A stretch of 64,000 nt of DNA from CAIKOD01 sp035505975 (GTDB lineage: Archaea > Halobacteriota > Methanomicrobia > Methanomicrobiales > Methanospirillaceae). The translations under genes were made by a program, and so were the position numbers. Position 1 is the first letter of the stretch, and each line of letters opens with the position of its first letter. Shown here piece after piece: positions 26,671 through 35,905 of this stretch. The notes below the pieces were generated by a model, which ran no database searches, was not told the origin of the DNA, and saw only the letters and a program-made list of their open reading frames with translations. The stretch spans positions 6,622-70,621 of the forward strand of contig DATJQJ010000055.1 of NCBI GenBank assembly GCA_035505975.1. The letters are read 5' to 3'.

Positions 26671-27954
26671 ATGAACACGACAATTGAGAAAATAACGGCC
26701 CGGGAAATTATCGATTCCCGGGGAAACCCGACTATCGAGGTGGAAGTCCTGCTGGAAGGCGGCACCCGTGCAAGGGCCTCATCTCCCTCGGGCGCATCGA
26801 CCGGTGTTCACGAAGCAGTGGAACTCAGGGACGGGACGGTGGACCGCTATGGCGGAAAGGGTGTTCTGAAAGCGATCCATTTCGTAAAACACGGCCTTGG
26901 CAATAAACTGGTCGGGCTGGACGCAAGCGATCAGGAATCGGTTGACACCATGATGGTCCGGCTTGACGGGACTGAAAATAAGGGGACATTCGGGGCCAAC
27001 ACGACGCTTGCAATCTCCATGGCGGTTGCCCGTGCCTCAGCGGCTGCTAAGGAATTGCCGCTTTGGGAATACCTTGGCATCCCCGGCGATGCGGTCATGC
27101 CGGTCCCGATGATGAACATTCTGAACGGCGGCGTCCATGCAAACTGGCAGGGACCCGACTTCCAGGAATACATGATCGTCCCCCATGGAGCACCGACGTT
27201 TGCCGAATCACTCAGGTACGGATGTGAAGTATACCATTCGCTCAAAAGCATCTTAAAAAAGAAGGGATACAGCACGGGGGTCGGGGATGAAGGAGGTTTC
27301 GCGCCAGCCGTAACATCAAACCGGGAGCCGCTCGACCTGATTATAGAAGCAATCGAAGCGGCGGGATATTCACCGGGGAAAGAGATCAGCATCGCCCTCG
27401 ACCCTGCATCAAGCGGGTTCTATGTCGATGGCCTCTATGACCTGAAGACCGAAAAGAAACGACTAGCTCCGGCAGGGATGGTGGATTACTACCGCTCCTT
27501 AATCGACAGCTACCCGGTGATGGTAATCGAGGACGGTCTTGCTGAAGACGACTGGGACGGTTGGAAAATTCTTAACAAGGCAATTGGAGACCGTATCGAA
27601 CTTGTCGGTGACGACCTCTTTGTCACGAATGTGGAACGGATCAAGCGGGGTATCGATGAGAATGTGGCAAATGCAGTCCTGATCAAACTGAACCAGATCG
27701 GCACCGTGACCGAGACCATCGCTGCCGTGGAACTTGCGAAATCCCATGGCTGGGGATCGATGGTGTCCCACCGGAGCGGGGAGACCGTCGATACGTTCAT
27801 CGCCGACTTTACTGTCGCAATGGGAACCGGGCATCTGAAGACCGGTGCACCGTGCCGTGGCGAACGTGTTGAAAAATATAACCAACTCCTCAGGATCGAA
27901 GAAGAGATGGGCAATCGTGCACGGTTTGCCGGCCGGAACGCATTTGTCAGGTGA
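26671..27954 (+). CDS. eno: enolase
   Basis: 427 residues, the full family length. It interconverts 2-phosphoglycerate and phosphoenolpyruvate in gluconeogenesis/glycolysis in the cytoplasm. Seen: the N-terminal IDSRGNPTIEVEV, the mobile loop SPSGASTGVHEA, metal ligands around VIEDGLAEDDWDGW and VGDDLFVTN, the catalytic lysine region ANAVLIKLNQIGTVTE and SHRSGETVD. GAGGAAAT precedes the ATG. Its stop overlaps a GTG start of the MFS gene by 4 nt. Location inside the dynamin-flanked cluster is unexpected for a housekeeping enzyme. Confidence 0.97.
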   Translation: MNTTIEKITAREIIDSRGNPTIEVEVLLEGGTRARASSPSGASTGVHEAVELRDGTVDRYGGKGVLKAIHFVKHGLGNKLVGLDASDQESVDTMMVRLDGTENKGTFGANTTLAISMAVARASAAAKELPLWEYLGIPGDAVMPVPMMNILNGGVHANWQGPDFQEYMIVPHGAPTFAESLRYGCEVYHSLKSILKKKGYSTGVGDEGGFAPAVTSNREPLDLIIEAIEAAGYSPGKEISIALDPASSGFYVDGLYDLKTEKKRLAPAGMVDYYRSLIDSYPVMVIEDGLAEDDWDGWKILNKAIGDRIELVGDDLFVTNVERIKRGIDENVANAVLIKLNQIGTVTETIAAVELAKSHGWGSMVSHRSGETVDTFIADFTVAMGTGHLKTGAPCRGERVEKYNQLLRIEEEMGNRARFAGRNAFVR

Positions 27955-29228
27955 AGAGCATTCCAGAAGAACCAGATAAGGACAGCGTGGCGGAAAAGCA
28001 GAAGACTGCACCAGTCCCCGGGCAGGGCAACGGCTGGCTTAACCGGACGGTGATTGGTGCCGGATTAACGAGTTTCTTCTCCGACCTGAGCCACGAGGCA
28101 GTGACGGTCCTGCTCCCGTCATTCCTTATCCTCATCGGTGCTCCGGTATACGCGCTTGGGATCATTGAGGGGATCAGCGATGGTGCCTCAAGTTTCGTGA
28201 AACTCTTATCGGGTCATTTTGCAGACAAGATGGGGAAACGGAAGGAGTTTGCGCTCCTGGGATATTTCGCCACGGCAATATTCCCCTTTTTTGTAGCCGT
28301 CGCGATGTCCTGGCCGGTCGTCCTGTTCGGCAGGCTTATCGGCTGGATGGGCCGGGGTATGAGGGGGCCGCCCCGGGACGCCATTCTTGCCAAATCGGTC
28401 GACCAGGACCATCTTGGGAAAGCATTCGGATTCCACCGGGCCGGTGACACGCTCGGCGCAATCGCCGGACCCGTTGTAGCGCTTGCCCTGGTTGCCTCCG
28501 TAGGGATCCGGGACGTATTCTGGCTTGCACTCATCCCCGGTTTTGTCGCCCTCGCCCTGTTCTGGCTTCTTGTCAAGGAAAAGAACCCTGCACCGTCGGG
28601 TGAAACGAGGAGCATGGTCGCCTCGATGACGAGTCTTCCCCTTCAGTTCAGAAGGTTTCTCGGTGCAGTCCTTACATTCGGGATCGCAGATTTCTCCCAT
28701 ACATTACTCATTGCGTTCGCGATCGTCGGCCTGACCCCCTCGCTTGGGTTTGCCTATGCCACGGCAGCAGGGGCCGGACTGTATATCGTCCGGAACATTG
28801 TGTATGCGATTGCGAGCTACCCTTTCGGTGCTCTTGGAGACCGGATCGGCAGGCGGACTATGCTTATTGCCGGGTACTCGATAGCGGTATTCACGTTCAT
28901 GGGGTTCATCGTCGCACCACCAAATCTGCTGGCATACGGGTTTCTTTTCGCACTTTGCGGGCTGTTCATTGCCGCCGAGGACACGCTTGAGAGCGCGGTT
29001 GCCGCTGAGATGATCGAAGAACGATCAAGGGGGCTTGGCTTTGGCGTACTCGCAACGGTGAACGGTGTCGGGGATCTTGTCTCCAGCGTCATCATCGGGT
29101 TTATCTGGGCTTTTGTAGGATACACGGCCGGATTTGTTTTCGCGGCGGTAATAGCTGCGATCGGAACGCTATTACTTATCGCAGTCTCTGTACCAGTTCA
29201 CCGACAACAGCAACGATTGGAGGGGTAA
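27951..29228 (+). CDS. major facilitator superfamily transporter
   Basis: 425 residues, about 12 membrane helices, starting with GTG that overlaps the enolase stop (GTGA). MFS loop motifs GHFADKMGKRKEF and GALGDRIGRRTM mark the two halves. The stretch RGMRGPPRDAILA resembles permeases of the MFS_1/YfkF-like class found widely in archaea. Substrate unknown. The overlap argues for translational coupling to enolase; a phosphorylated three-carbon substrate is conceivable but unsupported. Confidence 0.88.
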   Translation: MKSIPEEPDKDSVAEKQKTAPVPGQGNGWLNRTVIGAGLTSFFSDLSHEAVTVLLPSFLILIGAPVYALGIIEGISDGASSFVKLLSGHFADKMGKRKEFALLGYFATAIFPFFVAVAMSWPVVLFGRLIGWMGRGMRGPPRDAILAKSVDQDHLGKAFGFHRAGDTLGAIAGPVVALALVASVGIRDVFWLALIPGFVALALFWLLVKEKNPAPSGETRSMVASMTSLPLQFRRFLGAVLTFGIADFSHTLLIAFAIVGLTPSLGFAYATAAGAGLYIVRNIVYAIASYPFGALGDRIGRRTMLIAGYSIAVFTFMGFIVAPPNLLAYGFLFALCGLFIAAEDTLESAVAAEMIEERSRGLGFGVLATVNGVGDLVSSVIIGFIWAFVGYTAGFVFAAVIAAIGTLLLIAVSVPVHRQQQRLEG

Positions 29229-29232
29229 AATC

Positions 29233-29874
29233 GTGAAATCCCCGGTAAAGGAAAAAATTATGCTGGCCTTGCTTGACGGAAATCCCCATCTCGAGCTTGA
29301 GTTGGCCCTGAGTGCCGGCTACACACGGGTCTCTACCGTACAGCGATGGATACGTTCATTTGAAGCTGCCCGGTTTATCACCCGGAGACCTGCTGGTGGG
29401 AAGGGCGAGTATCTTTGTCAGCTCAGGATCACCAGGGACGCGATCCGGAGCGTCTATCGCTATCCTGAGTTTCGCCAACTCCGTCCCCTCATCAGGGAAG
29501 CCCCCTGGTTCGGCCCGCTGTTTACCGGCTCGTTCTCGACACTTCCCGGTACCCTGCCGTCTCTTATCGTTGAAATGGTAAAAAAATCACATACGTTCTT
29601 TGAAACTATCGACCGATACGACACCCCTGAAAAAATCCGCGAAATCTATCACCCCGCATTCTTTGTCAACGGGATGCTTGGGATCGGAGACGACGAGTTC
29701 AATACCTGGTGCCTCTATTACCAGATTTACGTCCACTCTGTAGTCCGGGATATAACAGGAGGAGGGCTCGGGGATGGATTCATGGTAGTAGTCAACGATC
29801 TGCAGGACCGGATCAGCGAACTGCCGGTTAAATGGCCCGACAGGGGACAGGGACGGGTGACATATGGCAGCTGA
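29233..29874 (+). CDS. hypothetical protein with a winged-helix-like N-terminus
   Basis: 213 residues from a GTG at 29233, 4 nt after the MFS stop, with AGGGG just before. The first 75 residues (KEKIMLALLDGNPHLELELA..STVQRWIRSFEAARFITR) look like a winged helix-turn-helix. The rest is mixed alpha/beta with no recognised family. Its end overlaps the start of dynamin copy 2 by 11 nt. It could regulate the cluster or be a dynamin partner. Confidence 0.65.
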   Translation: MKSPVKEKIMLALLDGNPHLELELALSAGYTRVSTVQRWIRSFEAARFITRRPAGGKGEYLCQLRITRDAIRSVYRYPEFRQLRPLIREAPWFGPLFTGSFSTLPGTLPSLIVEMVKKSHTFFETIDRYDTPEKIREIYHPAFFVNGMLGIGDDEFNTWCLYYQIYVHSVVRDITGGGLGDGFMVVVNDLQDRISELPVKWPDRGQGRVTYGS

Positions 29875-31951
29875 TAGCGGACGCCTGAATGAAAACCAGG
29901 CAAAGCGACTACGGGTTACATGCGAGCACATCGACCAGCTTCTCTCAGGGATCGAGCATATCCTTGGCGAGGCTGGATCGGGACCCGCATTCCCGCGTTA
30001 TATACCGGATCTCACGCCCGAACAGAGAAAAACGGTCGGGGACTATATCGCACGAATCCGGGCACGACTTGTTAAAGTCCTGGACGGCCAGGGCATATCT
30101 CGACGGCAGCCGATGATCCGTGCCTCCCTCGCAATCAGCACCACCCTTCTCTCGATGGATGTATCGGCAGAAGAAGTGAAGCCGCGATATATGAAGGGAT
30201 ATGGCCCCCTTTCGAATAGTGCGGAGGCCGAATTGAACGGGATCGCGGGAGAACTGCAGTCCCTGTTCATGCAGTTCCACCTCTTTATGAAACAGCAGGC
30301 CGGCCAGGACCTCCACGCACGCATGAAGCGGCTGGAAGAATCGGGGAACGATCTTTCCCTCCTTGAGACCATAGATCATGTCGTTGCGGACCGGGGACTT
30401 GTCGAATTCAGAGGGGCGATCGGCGCTATCCTCGACCGTGCGGAGGACAAATCCTTCGAGATCGCCGTCTTCGGGCGGGTGAGCTCGGGAAAGTCATCCC
30501 TTCTCAATGCCATCCTCGATACCGGGGTGCTGCCGATCGGGGTGACCCCGGTCACTGCCGTCCCGGTGCGGATAACCGGTGGAGAGGAGCCGTCAATTAC
30601 GGTTTCGTTTGCGGGATCTCCTGAAAAGTCGTATGGGATAGAGAAACTGGGAGAGTTTGCAACAGAACAGGAGAACCCGGGTAACAGGATGAATGTATCG
30701 CGAATTACGGTCCGGCTGCCGTCGCCACGGTTGTCGGAAGGGATCTCCTTTGTCGATACCCCTGGGCTCGGGTCACTAGCGACAAGCGGGGCGTCTGAAA
30801 CGCTTGCGTACCTGCCGAAGTGCGATCTCGGCGTAGTACTCATTGATGCGGGATCGACGCTCACCGATGGCGATCTCCAGACCATCCTCGCACTTCAGGC
30901 GGCTGCCATTCCTGTCAACGTCCTCCTGAGTAAAGCTGATCTCCTGACTACGGAGGACTGCCGGAAAATTGCCGGCTACGTAAAAGAGCATATTTTCTCG
31001 GAATGCCACCTCGATTTGCCGGTCTATCCCGTGAGCAGCCGTCCTTCGCACGTGCACCTTTCCACAAAGTGGTTCGATGATGAGATCCTACCTCTCTACA
31101 GCCGGCTGCAGGAACTCCGGGCGTCATCGCTCACCAGGAAGATCAGTGTATTGCGGGAATCTGTGGTCGCCACGCTGCAGTTCAGGATAACGAGAAGCGA
31201 CCGGACACCTTTCCTTCCGGACGAGATTATCCGTTCGATCGAGGAACGGCTCCGCCAGGCGCGGGGTCTTATCGAGGAGATACGTATCCGGTGCGAGAGA
31301 ATCACCGAATCGATGATGCACGACAGCCGGGAGATTATTTCCAGTTCAGCGAATGAAGCAGCGCTAATGTTGTCCGGCGATAATGCCGGCCTGACCGAAC
31401 CCGGGGATGTCCTCAGTTCAGCCATCGCATCCAGCGTCCGGAAGCGGGCCGGGGAGATCACGGACCTGCTTGAATTACTGGCGGGACACATCCAGGGCGA
31501 CCTGGAAACGTGTGCGGATGAAACAGGTAGTGTCGACCGACCGGTCCCTGACGAGTTCCTGAACTTTTTCAGGGGCATGCCGGTCTTCGATCCGGGTAGT
31601 ATCAGCTTCTCACCATCCCGGCCGCCACTGGCAGCGGTGCTCGGGGAACAGTATGCCCGCGATCATCTTACCGCCCGGATTCGCGAGACTCTCGGCAAGC
31701 ATGTAGGACAACCTTATACAAGTTACACGAGGCTCCTCGAGGACTGGATCCGCAGGGAGACCCGGCTGTTTGCAGAACGGTTCGAGACCTATGCCGGGCG
31801 ATACCGTGCACAGGCGGAACGAGCACGTAATGGCGAGGAATTATCGGTAGATGAAATTCGCGCGATCAAGGAGAACCTGAACATGCTCAGTCTGCCGGCC
31901 TTTCCGGTTTCCATTAATGGAACTGCTGGAGACGAAAAACCTGGAATTTGA
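29864..31951 (+). CDS. dynamin-like GTPase (copy 2)
   Basis: 695 residues. A helical N-terminal region (1-190) precedes the GTPase domain: G1 GRVSSGKSS at 204-212, the G2 threonine in VTPVTAVPV, G3 DTPGLGS at 298-304, G4 SKAD at 356-359 (serine in place of the usual N/T). A long C-terminal helical stalk follows (about 410-520 and 600-690). It is diverged from copy 1 at 23128-25041, not a recent duplication. Overlap with the preceding gene suggests translational coupling. Two unlike dynamins in one neighbourhood fits the bacterial habit of hetero-pairs (known) and suggests a two-component membrane-remodelling machine (inference). Confidence 0.88.
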   Translation: MAADSGRLNENQAKRLRVTCEHIDQLLSGIEHILGEAGSGPAFPRYIPDLTPEQRKTVGDYIARIRARLVKVLDGQGISRRQPMIRASLAISTTLLSMDVSAEEVKPRYMKGYGPLSNSAEAELNGIAGELQSLFMQFHLFMKQQAGQDLHARMKRLEESGNDLSLLETIDHVVADRGLVEFRGAIGAILDRAEDKSFEIAVFGRVSSGKSSLLNAILDTGVLPIGVTPVTAVPVRITGGEEPSITVSFAGSPEKSYGIEKLGEFATEQENPGNRMNVSRITVRLPSPRLSEGISFVDTPGLGSLATSGASETLAYLPKCDLGVVLIDAGSTLTDGDLQTILALQAAAIPVNVLLSKADLLTTEDCRKIAGYVKEHIFSECHLDLPVYPVSSRPSHVHLSTKWFDDEILPLYSRLQELRASSLTRKISVLRESVVATLQFRITRSDRTPFLPDEIIRSIEERLRQARGLIEEIRIRCERITESMMHDSREIISSSANEAALMLSGDNAGLTEPGDVLSSAIASSVRKRAGEITDLLELLAGHIQGDLETCADETGSVDRPVPDEFLNFFRGMPVFDPGSISFSPSRPPLAAVLGEQYARDHLTARIRETLGKHVGQPYTSYTRLLEDWIRRETRLFAERFETYAGRYRAQAERARNGEELSVDEIRAIKENLNMLSLPAFPVSINGTAGDEKPGI

Positions 31952-32177
31952 TCTCAGGTACGGCTGTATATTCGATGGCGAAGAGGATATCTTGCCTCAA
32001 AATGCATGGGGACACGACAGAAATTCGATAAATCATCTCCTGGGCTTTGATTTTGCCGATATGAATGATACAGAAAGGTCGGAATTCTACCGGAATATCT
32101 GTTGGCAGAATAACTATCGAGGACTGAACCATAGGAAAGAGGACGGCTGTGGTTTTGTTATTGGTTTCAATTTTTGA
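31917..32177 (+). CDS. short ORF of uncertain reality
   Basis: 86 codons overlapping the last 35 nt of dynamin copy 2 in another frame. The sequence has a balanced composition (FDLRYGCIFDGEEDILPQ..HLLGFDFADMNDTERSEFY) but no recognised family and no clear Shine-Dalgarno. It is either a small cluster member or chance. Confidence 0.3.
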   Translation: MELLETKNLEFDLRYGCIFDGEEDILPQNAWGHDRNSINHLLGFDFADMNDTERSEFYRNICWQNNYRGLNHRKEDGCGFVIGFNF

Positions 32178-32222
32178 TTCCAATATTTTTACACGCAGTC
32201 AGGTTTATACACTCCAGGGTTT

Positions 32223-32648
32223 ATGAAGCTCCTGGTCATCAAAATGATCGGCGAAATGGTTGGAGAACTGACCGGGAAAGTAACAGTTCAACGCCTGGTC
32301 AGGCACTATGGTGGAGAACTGATGCTTGAGAGGACACTTGAGGAGAAGGGTAAGATCCTTGGTGAAGAGGTCACCTTTATCGCCACGACCTATGCGAAGG
32401 AGAGGCCTCAGGGTGGAATGTTTACCAAAGGTGACGGTGTGATGATGACCCGAAATGGCGAAAAAGTAAAGCTGCATGGGTCAGGGATCACACTCAAGGG
32501 AAAGGGAGCTGGTCAGAGCATTCGTGGAGTCAGATATGCACAGACAACAATTCCCTCGCTTAACAGACTCAATGACATGGCTCTCGTCTTTGAAATTGAA
32601 ATTACTCCGGATGGGATGATGCACGACAAAATGTGGGAATGGAAATAA
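32223..32648 (+). CDS. hypothetical protein
   Basis: 141 residues; the ATG at 32244 (MIGEMVGELTGKV) is an alternative start. A beta-rich C-terminal half (GDGVMMTRNGEKVKLHGSGITLKGKG..RGVRYAQT) alternates strands with glycine turns and ends in a Trp-rich tail. It resembles small beta-barrel proteins of the DUF3224/lipocalin kind only loosely. No operon partner is obvious. Confidence 0.6.
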   Translation: MKLLVIKMIGEMVGELTGKVTVQRLVRHYGGELMLERTLEEKGKILGEEVTFIATTYAKERPQGGMFTKGDGVMMTRNGEKVKLHGSGITLKGKGAGQSIRGVRYAQTTIPSLNRLNDMALVFEIEITPDGMMHDKMWEWK

Positions 32649-32878
32649 AAAATTTTCTTTTTTATGCGGCCTTAACGTAATGAATCTGACTATTGAATCT
32701 GCCTTTATTTGTCACTGCTCCACTGCAGATTCAGGATTAATAAATAATGGTACTTTTGGATCGATATTCGGATATTTTACCGCTACTGGTGGTACTTTTT
32801 TCCCGAATTAAAAATGCGAAGAGTAACAGAAAGATTAAGAGGCGGTACAGGAAAATTATTCATTGCTCTACAAAGCAG

Positions 32879-32925
32879 GCGATGAAGTCCGCCTTTAACC
32901 GCCATTTACGGCTGATAACTTCTAC
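32879..32925 (+). ncRNA. dispersed structured element, copy 2, in the glnA upstream region
   Basis: Second copy of the element at 25265-25312. The outer stem is GAAGT (32884-32888) with ACTTC (32918-32922), the inner stem CCG (32899-32901) with CGG (32909-32911). GCGATGA and CTGA are at the places of the box-like motifs. The differences are a five-base change in the inner loop and single changes elsewhere. It lies in a 490-bp gene-free region (32649-33138), about 215 bp upstream of glnA. Nothing else in that region is recognised. Confidence 0.4.
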
Positions 32926-33138
32926 ATTCTCCGGTGAGAGGGATATCCTCTTATCCCATCGGAGTTCAAATTGCGGTGATTATTGTGGTACCATCTCATT
33001 CAGTCAGGAACAACATCTCTCCATTCCAACTCATTGTTGTACCATTTTTGAGAATTTTCCCCCTAAAAGATACCCGTCTCCTGCTGTCGGGAAATTATCA
33101 CTATATGTCACCCGGATCTACCAACAGGAAGGTTTGCT

Positions 33139-34467
33139 ATGGCTAAAAATGATATCGAAAAACTGCTTCAGAGAATTGAGACCGAACAGGTGAAATTTAT
33201 CAGGCTCCAGTTTACAGATGTCCTGGGCATGCCGAAGAACGCGGCAATACCGGTAAAGCAGGTAGAGAAATCCCTGACCGAAGGGACATGGTTTGACGGA
33301 TCGTCAATAGAGGGGTTCACCCGCATCGAAGAGTCCGACATGCTCCTCAAGGCCGATCCCGCATCATACTCGGTTCTGCCATGGAGACCGTCCGAAGGAA
33401 AGGTAGGGCGGTTTGTCTGTGATGTTTATACCTACGGCGATAAACCGTTTGAGGGAGACCCCCGGTACGTTCTGAAAAAGAATATGGCAGAAGCCGCAAA
33501 GGCGGGATATACGTTCAATACGGGGCCCGAACTTGAATTTTTCCTCTTCAAACTGATCGACGGCAGACCTTCAACACAGTTCTCAGACCTCGGGGCTTAT
33601 TTCGATCTTGCGCCGAACGATTCGTCCGAAAATGTGAGGAGGGAGATCGTCCTCTCGCTTACCGAGATGGGCTTCGAGATCGAGATGTCCCACCACGAAG
33701 TGGCAGCGAGCCAGCACGAGATCAATTTCAAGTACACGGATGCAGTTACGACGGCAGACAGGGTCATCACCCAGAAGTATGCAACAAGGGCGATCGCACT
33801 GAAATACGGGCTCCATGCATCATTCATGGCAAAACCAATTGCCGGTATTAACGGCAGCGGCATGCATACCCACGGATCGTTATCAAAAGGAGGAAAAAAT
33901 GCCTTTTTTGATGCCAATGCACCCAAAGGACTGAGCGATACCGCTCTCTATTACATCGGCGGGATCCTTAAACATGCGAAAGCCATCACCCGTGTCGCAA
34001 ACCCGACAATCAATTCATATAAACGACTCGTACCCGGTTATGAAGCGCCGTGCTATATCTCCTGGAGTACAACGAACCGCTCGGCCCTGATCAGGGTTCC
34101 CGCAGCCCGGGGTAACGGAACCCGGGCCGAATTCCGTAGTCCCGACCCGATGTGCAACCCCTATCTTACCTTTGCCTGCATGCTCGCCGCCGGTATGGAC
34201 GGTATCAAAAACAAAATCATGCCTCCGGAAAGTACCGATGTAAATATCTATCACTTGAGCGAGAAGGAACGCAAGAAGATGAAGATTGAGATGTTACCAG
34301 GAAGCCTCGCCGAATCACAGGAATACCTGATGAAAGATAAGGTGATCTGCGATGCACTCGGAAGCCATGTCGTTGGGACCCTTGCTCATATTGCCGAAGC
34401 AGAGACCGATGCATTCCGATTGGCAGTCCACCCGTGGGAGATTGACCGGTATCTCGCCACTTACTAA
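33139..34467 (+). CDS. glnA: glutamine synthetase, type I-alpha
   Basis: 442 residues, the usual GSI-alpha length. It makes glutamine from glutamate, ammonia and ATP as a cytoplasmic dodecamer. Seen: the N-terminal FDGSSIEGF, the latch and active-site stretches GPELEFFLF, SHHEVAASQHEINF and GSGMHTHGS, and NRSALIRVPAARG..RAEFRSPDP. NIYHLSEKER near the C-terminus resembles the I-alpha sequence rather than the adenylylated NLYDLPPEE loop, so feedback or PII-type control is likelier. AGGAAGGT precedes the ATG. The neighbouring response regulator is convergent. Confidence 0.97.
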   Translation: MAKNDIEKLLQRIETEQVKFIRLQFTDVLGMPKNAAIPVKQVEKSLTEGTWFDGSSIEGFTRIEESDMLLKADPASYSVLPWRPSEGKVGRFVCDVYTYGDKPFEGDPRYVLKKNMAEAAKAGYTFNTGPELEFFLFKLIDGRPSTQFSDLGAYFDLAPNDSSENVRREIVLSLTEMGFEIEMSHHEVAASQHEINFKYTDAVTTADRVITQKYATRAIALKYGLHASFMAKPIAGINGSGMHTHGSLSKGGKNAFFDANAPKGLSDTALYYIGGILKHAKAITRVANPTINSYKRLVPGYEAPCYISWSTTNRSALIRVPAARGNGTRAEFRSPDPMCNPYLTFACMLAAGMDGIKNKIMPPESTDVNIYHLSEKERKKMKIEMLPGSLAESQEYLMKDKVICDALGSHVVGTLAHIAEAETDAFRLAVHPWEIDRYLATY

Positions 34468-34520
34468 TTTTTTTCCGGGTAGATCGTAAGAAAAGAACGG
34501 TGTATTATCTTCATAACCCG

Positions 34521-34907
34521 TCAGTCTGGCCTCCGTGGATGATTGCACAGCGCAAGCTCAATCGATATGCGTAAATCATCATCCCGGAACGGCTTCATAA
34601 TGAAACCCTGCGGATGGCTTTCTGCGGCCCTCATAAGCGTTTCATTGTCCCCGTTCGCCGTGAGATAAATGACAGGGACATCTCTTATCCCGAGAATTTT
34701 TCTGGCGAGCTCCACGCCATCATTCCCGTCCTCAAGAGCAATATCCATTAGTATTACGTCAGGAAACTGACTTTGAACGCATTCCATCGTTTCCGCCTCG
34801 TTTTTTGCCTTTCCACATACCGAGAATCCAAGCTTTTTTAACCGGATCTCAATAAGTGAGGAAATAATCGGATCATCTTCTACAATGAGAATAGTGGCGG
34901 AATGCAT
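34521..34907 (-). CDS. single-domain response regulator
   Basis: 128-residue receiver domain: IVEDD, phosphoacceptor in VILMDIALEDGNDGVE, YLTANGD and FIMKPF. No output domain. It belongs to the same MDI-type family as the regulator at 14880 but is clearly diverged. No kinase is adjacent. Confidence 0.92.
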   Translation of the reverse strand: MHSATILIVEDDPIISSLIEIRLKKLGFSVCGKAKNEAETMECVQSQFPDVILMDIALEDGNDGVELARKILGIRDVPVIYLTANGDNETLMRAAESHPQGFIMKPFRDDDLRISIELALCNHPRRPD

Positions 34908-35304
34908 GATCGGACCCCACCGCTATTTTTCTATATCCCTCTATAAATACTTTTCTTCGGAATGTTCTGGTGCACTGATGGAAATTAACATAGAATCCAA
35001 TCCCGAAAGACCCAAAAATTTTGCACATAAACATCCCGAAGACTCACCAGCGTCATCTTCCCGGCGTGATGCCTTCGTAGCCTTCATCTCTGTGCCTATC
35101 GAGGATCGCTTTAAGATCGAACTCCCGAAATATTCAGCATAATGCCCTGAAAATTCCCTAAACTCTGGGTTATCAGAACCAAATGGGATATAATAGTAGC
35201 GATCGCTTTTTGGACTGCTTTTTGAACGGCTAATAATAGTCAATCCTGTGTTCCTACCATCACCCTTATTAGATCCCGTGCATCCAATTGATCAGGAGTT
35301 CAGC
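34908..35304 (+). other. gene-free or remnant stretch
   Basis: About 400 bp between divergent genes. Short open frames on both strands (about 85 and 100 codons) cover the same DNA and neither resembles a known family. The minus-strand frame is mildly protein-like (YYYIPFGSDNPEFREF) and could be a gene remnant. Confidence 0.3.
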
Positions 35305-35781
35305 ATGGACCCGGTAAAAATACCTCATATGCCAAAGATCGAGTACGATGCCCTGATCAGGCGCCAATACGTATCCCGGATCGCTTTCGTAGGCGACGAA
35401 CACCCGTATATCGCCCCCTTCCTCTACGTGTTCGATGGAAGATTCCTCTATTTCCTCTCGACCAAGTACGGCCGGAAGATGACCTACTTCAAGACCAACC
35501 CAAAGGTTTCGGTGGAGATCGAAGAATATGCCCCGGATCTCTCCCACTTCACATTTGTGACCCTGCGGGGCAGGATTGAAGAGGTGCGGGACCCGGAAGG
35601 AGAAAAAACCGTTCGGACGGCGTTTGTGCAGATGATCCGGAACCACCACCTTTCACCCCATGTATTCTCTGCACTCGGCCACAACCCCCGGGATCCCCCG
35701 GAAGCATTGGTAACGGGTGACCGCTCGGCGGTCTGGAAGCTCGTCGGCGTAAAGGAGATTATCGCCCTGAAGAATGGATGA
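35305..35781 (+). CDS. FMN-binding pyridoxamine-5'-phosphate-oxidase-like protein
   Basis: 158 residues from the ATG at 35305, which has AGGAG 6 nt upstream; the frame extends upstream to 35248 without similarity. A split-barrel flavoprotein: MPKIEYDALIRRQYVSRIAF, YIAPFLYVFDGRFLYFLST and GRKMTYFKTNPKVSVEIEE are the classic flavin-nucleotide-binding pattern of the PNPOx-like/nitroimidazole-resistance family. Members bind FMN or F420; the reaction here is unknown. Confidence 0.88.
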   Translation: MDPVKIPHMPKIEYDALIRRQYVSRIAFVGDEHPYIAPFLYVFDGRFLYFLSTKYGRKMTYFKTNPKVSVEIEEYAPDLSHFTFVTLRGRIEEVRDPEGEKTVRTAFVQMIRNHHLSPHVFSALGHNPRDPPEALVTGDRSAVWKLVGVKEIIALKNG

Positions 35782-35905
35782 GGTGTAAAAAACCCCATCA
35801 CCGGAAACAATACCCCCATACTTTTCGCACCACTCTGTAAGGCGGGATCGCAAACAGGTGTGGATCCGGATCCTACTGCCGGGGATTATGAAGACTTATA
35901 TCGGA

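Noticed and set aside
29864..31951. Recent duplication of dynamin copy 1
   Set aside because: The two GTPases share motifs but differ in N-terminal length and G4 (NKVD versus SKAD) and show no extended identity.
32649..33138. Possible NrpR nitrogen operator upstream of glnA
   Set aside because: Several GGTA and TACC half-sites occur, but none in the GGTA-N6-TACC or GGAA-N6-TTCC spacing used by NrpR.
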